DNA of 64,000 nucleotides from NCBI GenBank assembly GCA_964023275.1, contig OZ029915.1, forward strand, positions 40,288,738 to 40,352,737, written 5' to 3'. Both the position numbers and the translations under genes were made by a program. This DNA comes from Norana najaformis (lineage: Eukaryota; Annelida; Clitellata; Crassiclitellata; Hormogastridae). Under the pieces are notes generated by a model that was not told where the DNA came from, made no database searches, and saw only the letters and a program-made list of their open reading frames with translations. Of this stretch, positions 23,480 to 36,003 are shown in pieces. The first letter of the stretch is position 1; every line of letters starts with the position of its first letter.

Positions 23480-23625
23480 AGCATCTCTCGGTTGTCTATA
23501 TTCGGTAGCATGCTGGGTCTCTAATCCAACGACTACGGTTTTGAGCCTGCCGAGTGGACTCCGTGTAACGACCCTAGAAAAGTTGTTCGCGTAATAAGTC
23601 AAATAAATAAATAAATAAAAACAGA
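23480..23625 (+). repeat. Probable tRNA-derived SINE
   Basis: GGTAGCATGCTGGGTCTCTA then ACTACGGTTTTGAGCC resembles a tRNA with a degenerate B box (GGTTTTGAGCC versus GGTTCGANNCC). It is followed by unrelated sequence and an (AAATA)n tail at about 23602-23622. Confidence 0.45.
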
Positions 23626-24209
23626 TGAATTTTAAAATAAGCGATTATCCACCGTTTAGGTGGTTCCAATTCAATGAAATTATAAACACATAATGTTCGC
23701 CCTATCCTGTCCTCTAATCACCTGTACTGTTATTGTTATTTTTAAGTAATAACTTCTAACACGCCGGCATCTAATGCACAAGGCATCAACCGATGGCGCA
23801 CCAAAACCATGCCGCAATCAGGTCAATATCCAGAGGTCAGAAATGTATTACATTCTTCTACTCATTGCGTTGGTCACCTGAGACACAAAAAGAGAACAAC
23901 ACACTGTTATTTTGAACAACAGATTCTGACTTGATTTATTGACCTGAACACAATAGATATTCAGTGAAGCAAGTTACTTTGGAAGCAAATTAAATCTCAT
24001 TTGAGTGGAGTGATAGCCTCGTGATTCAAGGAACATCTGAGCGCTTTTGAGAGGCGCTGTATAAGCATCCAAATACACATACATACATACACACGTACAT
24101 ACATTAATTTTTTCATCTCGTTTATTGATCCCAATTCAAGAACGGTAGATGTTACAAGCATATGCAGTTGACAGGGATGCAAAAAGCACACCCAGAAGGA
24201 ACAGAAGTT

Positions 24210-24370
24210 CCGCTTACATACATACATGCATGCATACATACATGCATACTTACATATATACATGCATACATACATACATGCATACATAAATATGTGCATA
24301 CATACAGACATACCCACATTCATACAAACATACATAAATAAATGCATACATCCATACACACATACATAAC
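24210..24370. repeat. (CATA)n microsatellite
   Basis: Imperfect CATACATA/CATGCATA tract; also scattered from 24070. Confidence 0.9.
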
Positions 24371-24379
24371 ATATCATGG

Positions 24380-26170
24380 CAGGCAGTTTATCGTTCCTTA
24401 AGTTGAGCCCTAGATCCTGTATAATAAAATACACTGCTTCATTATACAGAAGTGTATGTTCGAACCGTCGACCTGAGCGGAACAGTGGCGACCCCTAAGA
24501 AGCCCTCCTACCGACCGTTGATAGTTCTGAAGAATGTCGGGCGCAGTAGTCCGGATAATGCAATCAGTGGACCATGACGAAATGCCTTAAGTCTTCATGA
24601 AGCTGATGAACGCAGAGAACTACAGCGTCGCTTTTTCTGACGGCAGAACGACATCCATTGAGGCGCATCTGCTTGCGAAGCCCTGCTTTCAGAAGGTTTC
24701 ATAGAAGGCCCTGGATGCTTCTGTACATCTGTCGGTCTAAGGGTCTAAGCTGTGCACTACCTAAGCACAACTATAGGCCTAACGGTCTATCTCTCTTGAA
24801 TCTTCTTATGTAGACCTAAAGTTATATCTATGCTTTCGTTGACTGAGTCTTGGATTTATTCTTTGGTAGTTACAGCTCTTAGGCGTATCACGGTCAAAAT
24901 ATGTTTTTTTTTTGTAATAGGAAATAAACACATGATGAGTTCAATATACGAGTGGGTTAGCAGCTTGATAACGACGTCCCAAAAATGACCGTTAGATGGC
25001 AGGGTAAGAAGGCATGCTGTCCGACACAAACACAGCCATGACCATTAAGTTACCATGCATTAAGTACCTTGCATTAGACAGGAATGCAGAATTTCATGGC
25101 AAAGCCACAAATGTCTGTCTGTGCACCACATTTAATTGTACTGGGCTGTCATTCAACTTGTACAAAGGCGGATCCAGGGCCAATCTGGCCAAGGTTCCTT
25201 CGTTGTTCGGGGTGAAACCTGTGGCTTGTTTGCCCCAACCAGAACTTAAGTTGAAATGTCTGCATGCTTTCAGTCAATTAACGTAGAAAATAATTTAACA
25301 CATGAGTGAAAACCATGTAATCGTAATCGTAAGTGCACTTTAATACAGTGCCACTTCAAGAAAACGCGTCAGCGGTGCTCCTGATCAGGTTACACAAGAA
25401 AGAATTGTCTCCAACCGCTGGGGAAATTGAGGCAGAGAAAGAAGAAGCTACTATCGTAGATTGTATGACATTCCTTTGCTTTACATCCTCTAAACTGCAG
25501 GCTAAGCGATACATATACGCTCGGATTTTCAGTCATTTCAGTTGAAAATCAGTATTGGGTATAAAGCATCACAGGTCGTATCATCTACTCAGACTAGCCT
25601 CTACATTCTAAAGTGAATAAGGTCAAGTGAATAAGGTCAAGTGAATAAGGTCAAGTGAATAAGGCCAAGTGAAGGTCAAGTAAATAAGGCAAAGTGGCTT
25701 GCGGCTGATGCAAGACTGGCATAGAAATTTTCTGTTATTTATTTGGAGCTCATTATCACCTTGGACCATAATGCCGTACAGTTAGTGTACGGTCCTGTAT
25801 GTCTAGTTATTCTCCATTGCATTGCGTGAACATATAAATACTCCATTGCATTTACTTGCTTGTGTTGCAGGTCTGGATTTGTCAAGCTCTTTAGTCTTGA
25901 TAAAAACGCGTTGGTTTTTTAACTCCTGCCCCTGACAAACCCCCCTCTGTCTTTTACCCAATTCAAACTCGCATTTTATTAGACAGTTTTATAAGATATA
26001 TACAAAACACCTTAAAATTTGTTTCTTAGCAACGCATATGATTTAAGCTGCAGGGGATTTGCCCTCTAACCCTGCGATGGCCCCCCACATTTTATATTTT
26101 TCAAATTTAAGTTTTTAACGCGATTAATAGCAGTTGTCAGAAATGCAGGTGAGTGAGGGTCGCGCCAATA
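24380..26170. other. Intergenic, no gene recognised
   Basis: No conserved coding signal. Contains an ATCGTAATCGTAAG remnant (25319-25335) of the GATTAC-tail family, the segment at 25399-25455 shared with 4.6 kb, and a short GAATAAGGTCAAGT tandem repeat at about 25614-25690. Confidence 0.5.
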
Positions 26171-26176
26171 TTTGTC

Positions 26177-26262
26177 AGCCAATGTCAGCCAATGCCAGCC
26201 AATGTCAGCCAATGCCAGCCAATGTCAGCCAATGCCAGCCAATGTCAGCCAATGTCTCATAT
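26177..26262. repeat. 10-bp tandem repeat carrying CCAAT boxes
   Basis: Eight units of YCAGCCAATG. Each unit contains a CCAAT pentamer, so NF-Y-type motifs recur every helical turn. No gene start was recognised immediately next to it. Confidence 0.85.
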
Positions 26263-26379
26263 TGAAGTCATGGCCAAAAGATACAGCAGCCCAAATTCTC
26301 TGCTTTGTTCCAAGTGTCTCTATGCACCGGGAACTTTGCTTAGTTTGGCCGCTTTGTCCGTGAAAGGTCTTGTAGTATA

Positions 26380-26745
<366 letters not shown>

Positions 26746-26749
26746 TCAA

Positions 26750-27830
26750 GGCACTTAATGTAGCGCCTCTTAGTATGTCTTAGACAATAAAGTAGCTAGG
26801 GCGCGTATAGCATAATAAAGCAAGCCACGTGTGGTTCACAGCCAACCATTGTGTGCGTACACAATGTAAGTGGGACTTTCATGCCCGACAAATACCTATT
26901 ATGCAAGTGCATTTCTACACCGGAACATTAAACATAAAAGAATCTTTATATCGTGTAGCTTACATTGACGAATTAATCCTCAAAAGCTTTGCTCTGTGTA
27001 CCTTGGAATCAAAAGACCTTTCTATAAGACCCGCAGAAACCTTTACACAGTATATTCAACATTAACACGAAATGCATACAAACCGATGTCGACGAATGTT
27101 TACAAACGACTGCGTGAGAGACCTCGATCAGAATTCAGTTTGTGCTGACTAAGTTTAGCGTATGCTTCCAGTGTTAAGAGTCAAAATACAAGTGCGTGTC
27201 ATATGTAATTTTCTTCGAGACGGTCTCCCGCCAAGTTCAGTCTATAAAACGACTCCATTGAAACTAAATTTACGGACTGGGCGTGTCCTGTGAACGAGTC
27301 TCAGCTAAGCCACGCCCTCTCCGAGTCCAATGTTAGAACGCATTTAAGAGATTTCTTGCTACATTTTTGCTAGTGTAAAACATAAAATATAAAACGGGAA
27401 TTTCATGTGTAATTCACTCGGGCGTGGATTGTTTATCGTGCAGACCAATAATTGCATCATGCCCTATAAAGTAATCGATGTCGCTGGCCGATTTAGGCGG
27501 TCGTAAATTTGGCTGCAGTTTTACTAATTGCTTTTTAAGATTATAAACCCCATAATTACTTCGTCTAACTTCAGTCATGTATGTGTACTCGGCCGTAACG
27601 CAATGTAATGTAATGTAATTATTATTGTTTTCACAGATCGGTATCTGACGTCAGCGGGTCACTAATGTGGCTTCAATGAAGCCAGCCAGAGGCGGCAGGG
27701 CAGAGGCATCCTCTTCGGCGCCCTTTGATGTCCACATCCGGAGGAGCTCACCTTAAGTAACGGCCAAATCCGCGGTTGCTGTGGACCCAGGATTTGAACT
27801 TAGGTCATCTCGAGATTCTGCCGAACTCCG
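26750..27830. other. Intergenic, no gene recognised
   Basis: No supportable gene. A segment at about 27745-27825 has a tRNA-like B box in minus sense (GTTCAAATCC) and may be a decayed SINE; the evidence is weak. Confidence 0.4.
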
Positions 27831-27837
27831 TTTCCCC

Positions 27838-27975
27838 ACAGTACACCGTTTCCCCATGGTACACTGCTTCCTCATAGTACACTGCTTCCTCACAGTACAC
27901 CTCTTCCTCACAGTACACCTCTTCCTCACAGTACACCGCTTCCACATAGTATACCGCTTCCTCTCAGCACACTGG
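27838..27975. repeat. 18-bp minisatellite, about 8 units
   Basis: Units approximate CACAGTACACCTCTTCCT, with CCATGGTACACTG and ACATAGTATACC variants. Confidence 0.85.
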
Positions 27976-28322
27976 AGCTGGCTACTAATCCTGGTGCTTC
28001 TTCGTAGGTCTACATACTTTGAAGTGGCAACTGCAGAAATTATTCCGCAGTCTTGTTGAGGGTGATTACCTATATGAGTAATTATGGGTTGTGAGGTTGT
28101 TGCTTTTCAAAGGTCGCTCGAGAGGCTAAATGTATGTCAACCATGGACTGAATAGCAACCATTTTGACTGACCAACTGACCGAATCGGTTGAAAGAGCCG
28201 GTAATGGTAAAAGTGAAGAGATATAAATGATAGCAAATGATTCGGTCCCATTCATTGTTGGTCATCGGCAGACCGGCCATTGACCACAATGGTCATCCAC
28301 AGACAGCACAGCAATTAAGAAT

Positions 28323-28324
28323 CC

Positions 28325-28407
<83 letters not shown>

Positions 28408-28455
28408 GCCTCACAGACAGACAGACAGACAGACAGCCTCACAGACAGACGGGCA
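28323..28455. repeat. (GACA)n microsatellite
   Basis: Long, nearly pure ACAG/GACA run interrupted by two GCCTCACA insertions. Confidence 0.95.
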
Positions 28456-28459
28456 GAAA

Positions 28460-31400
28460 GACAGACTAATAAAAAGTCAACCAATTCTTTGATATTTGGT
28501 GTATTACAGCAATTCCCAGTCTATCCCTTAGGCGCTATTTGCTATTAAATGATTTTCTAAATTTTTAATAGCCAGAGAGGCCACAGAGGAATCTGTAAAA
28601 GTGAGGTCGAGGGTAAACAGAACAACACTGTAGCTTTTCGCTGTAGGTTGCATGGCTCGACAACCTAACTACCTATTAGCAGGACACCCTGAGACATATT
28701 GACGATGTCAAGCCAAAAGACTGGATGCATAGCCTCGGGTCAAACGGACTCACGAAACCTGATTTTTTTGACAAAAATTCATCTGTTCAGGACTCGTGTC
28801 TCTGCAGGGTGTTTCCTTTGTCTGCTCAAATTTCCCTATTGGTTTTCTCTCGTCTTATAATCAGATTGAAAAGGGAATAAATGGAAGACTGTGAATTGTA
28901 CCCTCGGCCATTCTGCCCCTCACTAGAGAACACAGCCAGTAGTCCCTCCAGTCTTTTCATTTCTTTTACTCAACACAACTTTCAACGCAGAAATTTCCCA
29001 TTTGCTGCGTGTGGGTGGATGATAGCTGTATGCAAATGTATGCTTCAGTATTCTTGAAAAAATTGAAACTAGATGAATTAATGCGTATTTCAATATATAC
29101 GAGCAGTCGACGTAGTGATTATGATAGTCATTGAAGGGCATTATCAACAGCTTAACTCCTGTGAAATCCATCAAGACCACAATTTTCTCATCATGCATAA
29201 GATACATGCATCATAGGTATACATGCATAGTCAGATGTATGTAATGTATACTCCGAAGATATTTGTATACGATTCTAGGACAATTTGGCGCAGGACAATT
29301 ATTCGTCACAGGGATAACTCGTCGCAAGAAATTTTCGTCGCATACCTAATCTATTACACTGTGCCACAAGAAATGTAAAATTGTACCATGACGCGGAGCA
29401 GTGACCTGTTGTTTCAAAAACAGTATTGTTACGGCCCCGCATACTATAGCGCTAAATAATCTATGCAGTGCGTTTACTTTATGGTCTGTTTAGGTTACTT
29501 CAGGTTTTAAAAGCTTAAACCTTAATTTGTTCTTTTAATGAAGCCACAAAACTGTCTTTTATTTTGCTTTTAAGTCGTTGATTCGATTTAATAAGGGGTC
29601 GTATACGACTGTCGTTAATATATACGGCTACCTTATCTTATCTGGAAAAAGCAGTAAATCATGGCTAAAGCTCGCCAAAATATATAAACAGTATATAAGA
29701 CAGTATATAAACCGTTTGGTCATGCACCTGAATTTGCCCCGAGGACAAAGAGAGCCGTGTAACGCCGGGTACAACAAGTCATTCATCTCGATCAGCTTCA
29801 AAGGAATTTTGTTTAAGAGATTCGCAACCGACGCAGACAAACGACATATAAGACACACGGCCATCGCTCTGCCATTGTTCACAAGAACGATGCAAAAAGA
29901 AAAAACACACAAAGGAGTATAAATGCCAGTCTAAATGAGCAATTATGTGGCGCAGCCGATCCGACGAACACTCGGGAAACAGTTGTTTGAAGCCACATTT
30001 TATATATCTCGCGCATGACACTATCTACTCTAACCTACAGAGCACGCTTGACTTGCCACCAGCAAGGCCGAACATCACAGCGTGTATCTACTGGTGTTGC
30101 AGTATACAACTTGTCTACGAATGTTGATGGTGTCAAAACTTGTACAATTTTGGACTGTCCCCGGTATTAATGTTGATGGTGTTGTTAATAAGCATTGTTT
30201 TAAGGTTGAAACAAGTAGTCCATTGGCATGCTTGCGTACGCATAGTAAGCCTATGTCTGCATGGTGAAGGATCTCACCAGATAAATTCATTGAAAAAATT
30301 AGCAGGGTCGAGGCCATACGGTCGCTCTATAAAACCGTGTACATTTACATATATGTGGCATTCCTGTCACAGTGAACATGGTTAAATTAAACGAAAAGTC
30401 GGTTAGACCTGTGTACATGTAGGCCTATACTAGAGACACAAGGATGCCTAGAAGTTTGTTTATAAAAGTTGCCTGTGAGTAGGGTCTACACTTGTAAAAA
30501 CATACAATTTCATTTGAAAATGATCCAATTTCATTCGATTTCTTATCTCATTCAGAGACGTTTACCCTTTTCAATAGGTTGATCCATGTCACAGCATCCT
30601 TCCGTTTCAATATTGCTATTCTTATGTTCATTCATAGGTCATTAAGTCACCAGGTCGAAGATCAAGCTCCGTAAATCAGCCGGTAGTAATTGCTGTCTAC
30701 CTTCACCCGTGTAATACCCTTATATAGGGCTAAATTGTAGTACTACGGTTGACTGAAGGGAAAGGAGCTGTGCCGTCACAAACCCAAGGCCCCTAAGGCC
30801 CCCAAGGCCCCCAAAACCCCACCAACGCCCATCGTTTACATTAGACGGGTTACGCTTGACTTCTGCTACCTCAAAAGATTCGAGCGAACCATTGCTGTCA
30901 GTGAAAGGCAGTAACAGACTTCCAAGTTTTTCTGGCTCACTTAAATACCCCTTTTGTCCACCAGTGGAATGGTCATTTAACGCTAGACGTGTAGGACACA
31001 TCCTAAACCAGACTCAGTTCAGCCGCTACTTGTCAGGCGAATGAAGAAGCTGGGCATGCCTAACAATCGGACCAAGAGGAAACAATTATGTAGGTCTACC
31101 AGTTAGGTTGCTCCATTATTCTGTAAATTTGAAGAAGAAAATTATAATTTTTCATATAGACCTATCAGTCAAATCTAACGCTATGTAGCGTCGAATGGAA
31201 GCTTTTCACAATTATAGGTTTGCTTAGCTTATCATTGCAAACAATACCACCAGAGACAGTCCAAAATTGTACAAGTTTTGACTGACGAGAGTCATGATTT
31301 ATTGCTTTTTCCATAAGATAATCTGAGGAAGGCAGTGGGAGTTCAAAATAAGCTCTCGACATCGATGACATCATGGTTACAAAATGCTAGTTCTGATAAA

Positions 31401-31529
31401 AACGGAGATGTTAAGTCCAAATTCTTCGATTAACACATGCAGAAATTCTCAATCTGTCTAAATACAGTAAGCCGCGGTTTATACATAGGTGTATGCCTTC
31501 GAAATACATGTTCATATAGCTATTATTAT
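28460..31529. other. Intergenic, no gene recognised
   Basis: Short frames only. Contains the 28-bp inverted repeat pair described separately (30132-30159 and 31255-31282) and a proline-rich direct repeat of AAGGCCCCC near 30785-30815. Confidence 0.45.
30132..31282. repeat. Interval bounded by perfect 28-bp inverted repeats
   Basis: Positions 30132-30159 (starting GTCAAAACTTGTACAATTTT) and 31255-31282 are exact reverse complements, 1.15 kb apart. This geometry fits a non-autonomous DNA transposon with short ends, but no target-site duplication is evident. On the left, AATGTTGATGGTGT occurs on both sides of the 28-mer, suggesting a local rearrangement. No transposase frame lies inside. Confidence 0.5.
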
Positions 31530-31690
31530 TTACATATTTATTAAGCGCCACTACCTAAGATTCAATCAATGGCCCTGAGCAATTGTGCGCGAAGGACTTG
31601 TTCAAGGTCGCTATAGATAGCAACCATCTCAGAGGAGACTCGAACCCGAGTACTCCGCGTTACTAGACGAGCGCTCAAATCAATCTGGAA
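31530..31690 (-). repeat. tRNA-derived SINE, diverged copy
   Basis: In minus orientation it has GAGCGCTCG, CGGAGTACTCGGGTTCGAGT (B box at about 31637-31647), then CCTTGAACAAGTCCTT. Order and spacing match the better-preserved copy at 39270-39422. The A-box half is decayed. Confidence 0.7.
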
Positions 31691-32234
31691 ATCAGACACC
31701 CTAATGATTAGGACAATGAAATGCACTACTGGGATTAATTTACGTAATATATGTATGTAAATTACTGTGCAACAAAATGGAGTTGAATTGAACTAACGAA
31801 CTAACATTCATTCAACAGAGACCGCAGATCCCTAATTTATATGAAGTTAATCAATCATCTCATCCTTCAATTTAGCCTCATTTTTACTCTGTTGTAACCA
31901 TTTCCAAAATTTGATTCATGAAAATTATTAAGAACTTGGAACTGCATAACGTAATGTCTCGCAAGAATTAAAAAAGCAACAAATTAGAAGTGCAAGAATA
32001 CAAAACAATAACAATCATAATACTAACAGAATACAGACGGCACGGAATTCTTTCACCGTGTATAAGACGAAGCTGCAAAGATTATCGCCTTTCAGTGTGT
32101 AGTATATAAACTTATTCACATTGAGTCTCTCAGTGTTAGAGAATAAGACACACATTCTTCCTGACAGCGAATAGCCTGCTATATACTGACATACACATAG
32201 TTTTCCTGTGAATGAAGTACATCCACTGTTCCGT
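31691..32234. other. Intergenic, no gene recognised
   Basis: AT-rich; no motif or repeat recognised. Confidence 0.4.
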
Positions 32235-32565
32235 TTTTCACCCATCATCATCTGTCTCAAGCCCCTGTAACTGTTACTCCTCAGCTCCTCAGCTGCTCCA
32301 TTCAAAACTGAAGTCTCACCTTTTGTTCAAGATATCCTACCCTGAGCCATCGAATTCACTGCCTTCGCATTTCTCTCAGCTTAAACACAACCAAAGCTAA
32401 CAGCTCCCTTCCCCCTTCTATCTCTGGCAACAGGACTTGGTGCTTGACACGGCATCCTTGGACAACCCCACTGATTTGACGCAGCGCTCGTGAATAAGCT
32501 GGTGCCTTGCGCTTTGCTTTTAAGTAACGCTTTAGAAATCTGGAGATTACGATTACGATTACTGT
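32235..32565 (+). pseudogene. LINE 3' end with C-terminal coding remnant and GATTAC tail
   Basis: Plus orientation. Encodes LLHSKLKSHLLFKISYPEP and SHFSQLKHN, a LINE ORF2 C-terminus, followed by the 3' UTR block and a GATTACGATTACGATTAC tail at about 32546-32563. It is the clearest copy linking the coding remnant to the tail repeat. Confidence 0.8.
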
Positions 32566-33008
32566 TGCACTCAATTATTTTGGACTGTCGTGAGAATCAG
32601 ACAAAAAGGAACTAGCTGTAGTCATCAGTAACTGTGTCTTCTCTTGAGAATATGTCCGTCAAGATGCTGTAACGAAGACCCGACGCTAGACATCAGAATC
32701 TGTCTCCCATTTCTGTTATTCTAGCAGAAGCCATACATCACTGTATTCCACTTTATTACAGTTCTAAAGATTTACTGATCAGTAAGAACTGGCACAAGAG
32801 TTATTAAACTGTGTTATGCTGATCTTATATTTACACTTAGTATATACAGAGCTGAAAGGAACATATGTCGTAATAGTACAACTGCAAGATGGCTGTACAC
32901 GAGCTACAACCGATAAGTCATCACTTCAATCGACTGTAGTCAGTTAGAGCCTGCAGCCTATGCAGCCTATGTCACAGATCTAATACAGTGCATTGAATAG
33001 CTCTAAAG

Positions 33009-33360
33009 GGCGCCATGCCACACACGAGCATATATTACATTACTGTAATTCAGACTTCTTAACAGTTTAAACGTTTTCCGGGGAGTGTTCAGCCAGAGCT
33101 AATATAGTAATTTTAAAGAGCCATGAATGGCGCTATATCAAACGTGAGTATATATGACTCCATTGCATTTCACTGTTTTACTTATAGTCTCATCGTTTTC
33201 AGAGGTTTGTCTGCTCATCAGAACTAATAGAATGCTTTTGAATAGCCAAAAAAGGCGCTATATCAGACGTGAGCATATTATTACATTACTGCAGTTCAAC
33301 CTTCTTTATAGTGTCATTGTTTTCCGGTGTTTGTGTGCTCATCCAGAGAACAGACACTTC
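33009..33360. repeat. Three-copy tandem repeat (about 120-125 bp) overlapping the end of the LRR gene
   Basis: Units starting at about 33009, 33129 and 33254 share GGCGCTATATCA, ACGTGAG, TTTACTTATAGT-type and GTTTTCCGG blocks. The stop codon and last roughly 25 codons of the LRR gene lie in the third unit. The other two lie in its presumed 3' UTR. Confidence 0.8.
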
Positions 33361-35961
33361 GAAGATCTGTTCCACTCCTCCCTCGGCGTTCACTGACTTA
33401 GTCCAGTCCAAGGCATCGTCATCGTCGTCGAAGTGTGAGTATGCAGAAGACTTTATCTGGGTGGCTGCTGCTGCTGCTGCTGAAGAAGAAGGAGGAGACT
33501 GAGATGCTTGTTTGCGTTTCTTCGACACGACGTAGAACGTGAAGAGGAAGACAAGGGCCAGTGCCAATAACGCTGACAGAACGATCGGAATGACAATAGC
33601 GTAAACGTGCACATCGCTTTGCCAACGATTCGCCAGGTGGCTGTAAGTAGTAGCGTTCTCATAACTGACGTTGAATTCCTGATACCACATCGTCGTATTC
33701 AGCTCAACTGTCAGTAGAGTGCTGGCAGTGGTTGTCGTAGTTGATGCTGTTGTAACAGTTGTATACCTGTTCGGGTCGCAGACACCCGGGTCGTAGTCGT
33801 TGGTCTGAGTGACACTGTATTCCAGTTGGGGGAGCGGCGTTCGACAGGCGTCGCCAGTGACGTTTGTCGTCTGATACGCACTGCATTGTGACGTTTGAGC
33901 GTAGCAGAAAACCGTTACGTAGTTCGTCTGATTGGAAGACGGGGAACCAGTGCACGCCATCTTCTTTATATCCATGAGCGCTGAAAGAGAAAGGAAAGAA
34001 CAGTCGCAGTGGAGTGGATTGCCGGAAAGATACAGTTCCATCAGGCGATTCATACGGTTTATGTCTGTTTCACGAAGGCTAGTGATAGCGTTCCAAGCGA
34101 GGTCCAAACTAGACACCTTGGGCGGAAGAACTCCTAACATTGTTGCTACCTTCGAAGTGTCGAGAAAGTTGTGCGCCATGACAAGTTTGTCGAGAGATGC
34201 GAGTGGCGTGAATGCACTGCCTTCCAGATGAGATATGTTATTGTAGGATATGTTTAATACCTTGGTTGCCCCGAGTCCAAAGAAACTGTTGTCCGTTAGG
34301 CGCGAAATACCGTTGCCCTGTATGTAGAGAACCTCCAGAGCTGGCATGGAAAAGAAGTAGGTTTCATCTAGTGAAGTGAGACAAGTGTTGTTTAGATAGA
34401 GCTCTTTGAGGGCAGTGAGTCCGTAGAGTGAGTTACCCTTCAGTACCGACAGAGGATTATGAGCCAGCCTCAGGACCTCCAGCTTTTTCGTCCTCACAAA
34501 GAGAAACTCTGGTATTTCAGTGATCCAGTTTCGACTCAAGTCTAAATAAGTTAGACTCGTTAAGTTCGAAAAGCTCATGTTGTCGATTGTCGCAATTCGA
34601 TTTCCTTGTAGCAAGAGTTTTTCCAGATTAACTAGCCTCGTGAACATCGGTTGCCAGATGTTGGGAAGCTCATTCAAGCTGAAATCCAGTTCGACGAGAT
34701 TTCCCAAATAGTCAAAGGGTCTTTGACCCATCGATGAGATCCGATTTTCACGCATGTTCAGCCGATGAAGTGATTGCAGATAATCAAAAAGCGTTTCCGG
34801 AATCGTTTGCAGACGGTTGCCACTCATATCGAGTTCGATGACGCCATAAAGTGCTGCAAATGTCTGCGAATTAACGGCGGAGATGGCGTTGTACTGGAGA
34901 TATAGGTACTTTAGTCTGTTAAGGCTTGTGAACTGATTGCCCTCTACAGTTTCGAGCATATTGTAATCGAGTTGAAGAGTTGTCAGTAAAGCCGTGTTTT
35001 CAAAAGGTAGGCCTTTTAGTGACTTAATGTTGTTCGACGACAACAACAGGGACGTGAGTTTTGTAGCTCGGTAGAATAGGTGATCGACGTTTTCCAGTTG
35101 ATTTCCGCTTGCTTGAAGCAGATTCAGCGCTTCGTTGTACTGGAAACAGTTTCTGGGAAGTGAGGTGAGGTTGTTATTGGAAACATCCAACGATGTCAGC
35201 AAGGTCATGTTTCGAAATGCGTCCTCTGCTATGCTCGCTATTGCATTGTAACCGAGACCTAGATTTGTCAAGTTTTTCAGCGATACGAACAGTCCACCCT
35301 GTATTACCTTCAACCGATTGCGCACAAGCTGCAGGTCCTGTAGATTCCCGAGATTTGCGAATATCCCGTTCGACAGAGAATCTATTTCGTTTGAGGAAAG
35401 ATCGAGGACGTTTAAAGAAGTGAGGCCGTTAAAAGTTCTTGGTTCGATCACCTTGAGCCTGTTGAAATCCAGTCGCAGCTGTATGAGGTTACGTAACCCG
35501 GAGAAGACAGTTTCGGGAAGAGACACCAGTTGATTCTGATCGAGGTATAATACTTGTAAATAATCCGATAGCTCTCCGCTTTTGAAAGCTGCAGAGTCGA
35601 TTGTCTTAATCGCTAGTTGAGTTAATCGGATTTGGCGTATCTTCAGCTGTCCAAATGCGCCATCTTGAATTCTAGAGATTGTGGTCAATCCGGTGAAAGT
35701 GATGCTCACAATGATCCTGCTATCATTCCGGAACTGGAACATTTGGCTCAGATTTCCGAGGTCCAGACAGCTGATCTCTGTCTCCGTCATATCGCTGGTA
35801 GAAATGCAGGTGCAGTTGGGTGGTACAGCCGGGCAGCTCTGCGCGACGATCGAGCTTTGCATTAAAGACGCCAGGAGTAGGAAGCCTGTCATAAGGTGGA
35901 GCCGGCTGACACAGCTGTCCAATATGGCTACATTGAAATATTTGCCGAAACAGACATCCAT
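33286..35961 (-). CDS. Leucine-rich-repeat type I transmembrane protein, single exon
   Basis: The ATG at 35961 has a good Kozak context (GCAATGG) and gives 891 residues. An internal ATG at 35892 (MTGFLLLASLMQSS) would start directly at the signal peptide and give 868. After a Cys-rich N-cap (CPAVPPNCTC) come about 22 typical 24-residue LRRs of the form LxxLxLxxNxLxxLxxxxFxxL, then a cysteine-containing C-cap (NPLHCDCSFL). Next come a Thr-rich juxtamembrane stretch, one membrane helix (AIVIPIVLSALLALALVFLF) and a basic-start cytoplasmic tail of about 75 residues with a Ser/Ala run encoded by (GCT)n. No TIR, Ig or kinase domain follows, so it is not a Toll receptor. A cell-surface adhesion or recognition role is inferred. 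Confidence 0.93.
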   Translation of the reverse strand: MDVCFGKYFNVAILDSCVSRLHLMTGFLLLASLMQSSIVAQSCPAVPPNCTCISTSDMTETEISCLDLGNLSQMFQFRNDSRIIVSITFTGLTTISRIQDGAFGQLKIRQIRLTQLAIKTIDSAAFKSGELSDYLQVLYLDQNQLVSLPETVFSGLRNLIQLRLDFNRLKVIEPRTFNGLTSLNVLDLSSNEIDSLSNGIFANLGNLQDLQLVRNRLKVIQGGLFVSLKNLTNLGLGYNAIASIAEDAFRNMTLLTSLDVSNNNLTSLPRNCFQYNEALNLLQASGNQLENVDHLFYRATKLTSLLLSSNNIKSLKGLPFENTALLTTLQLDYNMLETVEGNQFTSLNRLKYLYLQYNAISAVNSQTFAALYGVIELDMSGNRLQTIPETLFDYLQSLHRLNMRENRISSMGQRPFDYLGNLVELDFSLNELPNIWQPMFTRLVNLEKLLLQGNRIATIDNMSFSNLTSLTYLDLSRNWITEIPEFLFVRTKKLEVLRLAHNPLSVLKGNSLYGLTALKELYLNNTCLTSLDETYFFSMPALEVLYIQGNGISRLTDNSFFGLGATKVLNISYNNISHLEGSAFTPLASLDKLVMAHNFLDTSKVATMLGVLPPKVSSLDLAWNAITSLRETDINRMNRLMELYLSGNPLHCDCSFLSLSALMDIKKMACTGSPSSNQTNYVTVFCYAQTSQCSAYQTTNVTGDACRTPLPQLEYSVTQTNDYDPGVCDPNRYTTVTTASTTTTTASTLLTVELNTTMWYQEFNVSYENATTYSHLANRWQSDVHVYAIVIPIVLSALLALALVFLFTFYVVSKKRKQASQSPPSSSAAAAAATQIKSSAYSHFDDDDDALDWTKSVNAEGGVEQIFEVSVLWMSTQTPENNDTIKKVELQ

Positions 35962-36003
35962 TGCTTGTTTTTCGTGCAAAAGCTGATGACTGCGGTTATG
36001 CAA

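Noticed and set aside
28237-28548. TDRQTDRQ repeat frame
   Set aside because: (GACA)n microsatellite, not a gene.
33286-36003. TTG start at 36003 for the LRR protein
   Set aside because: Non-ATG. ATGs at 35961 (good Kozak) and 35892 precede or begin the signal peptide.
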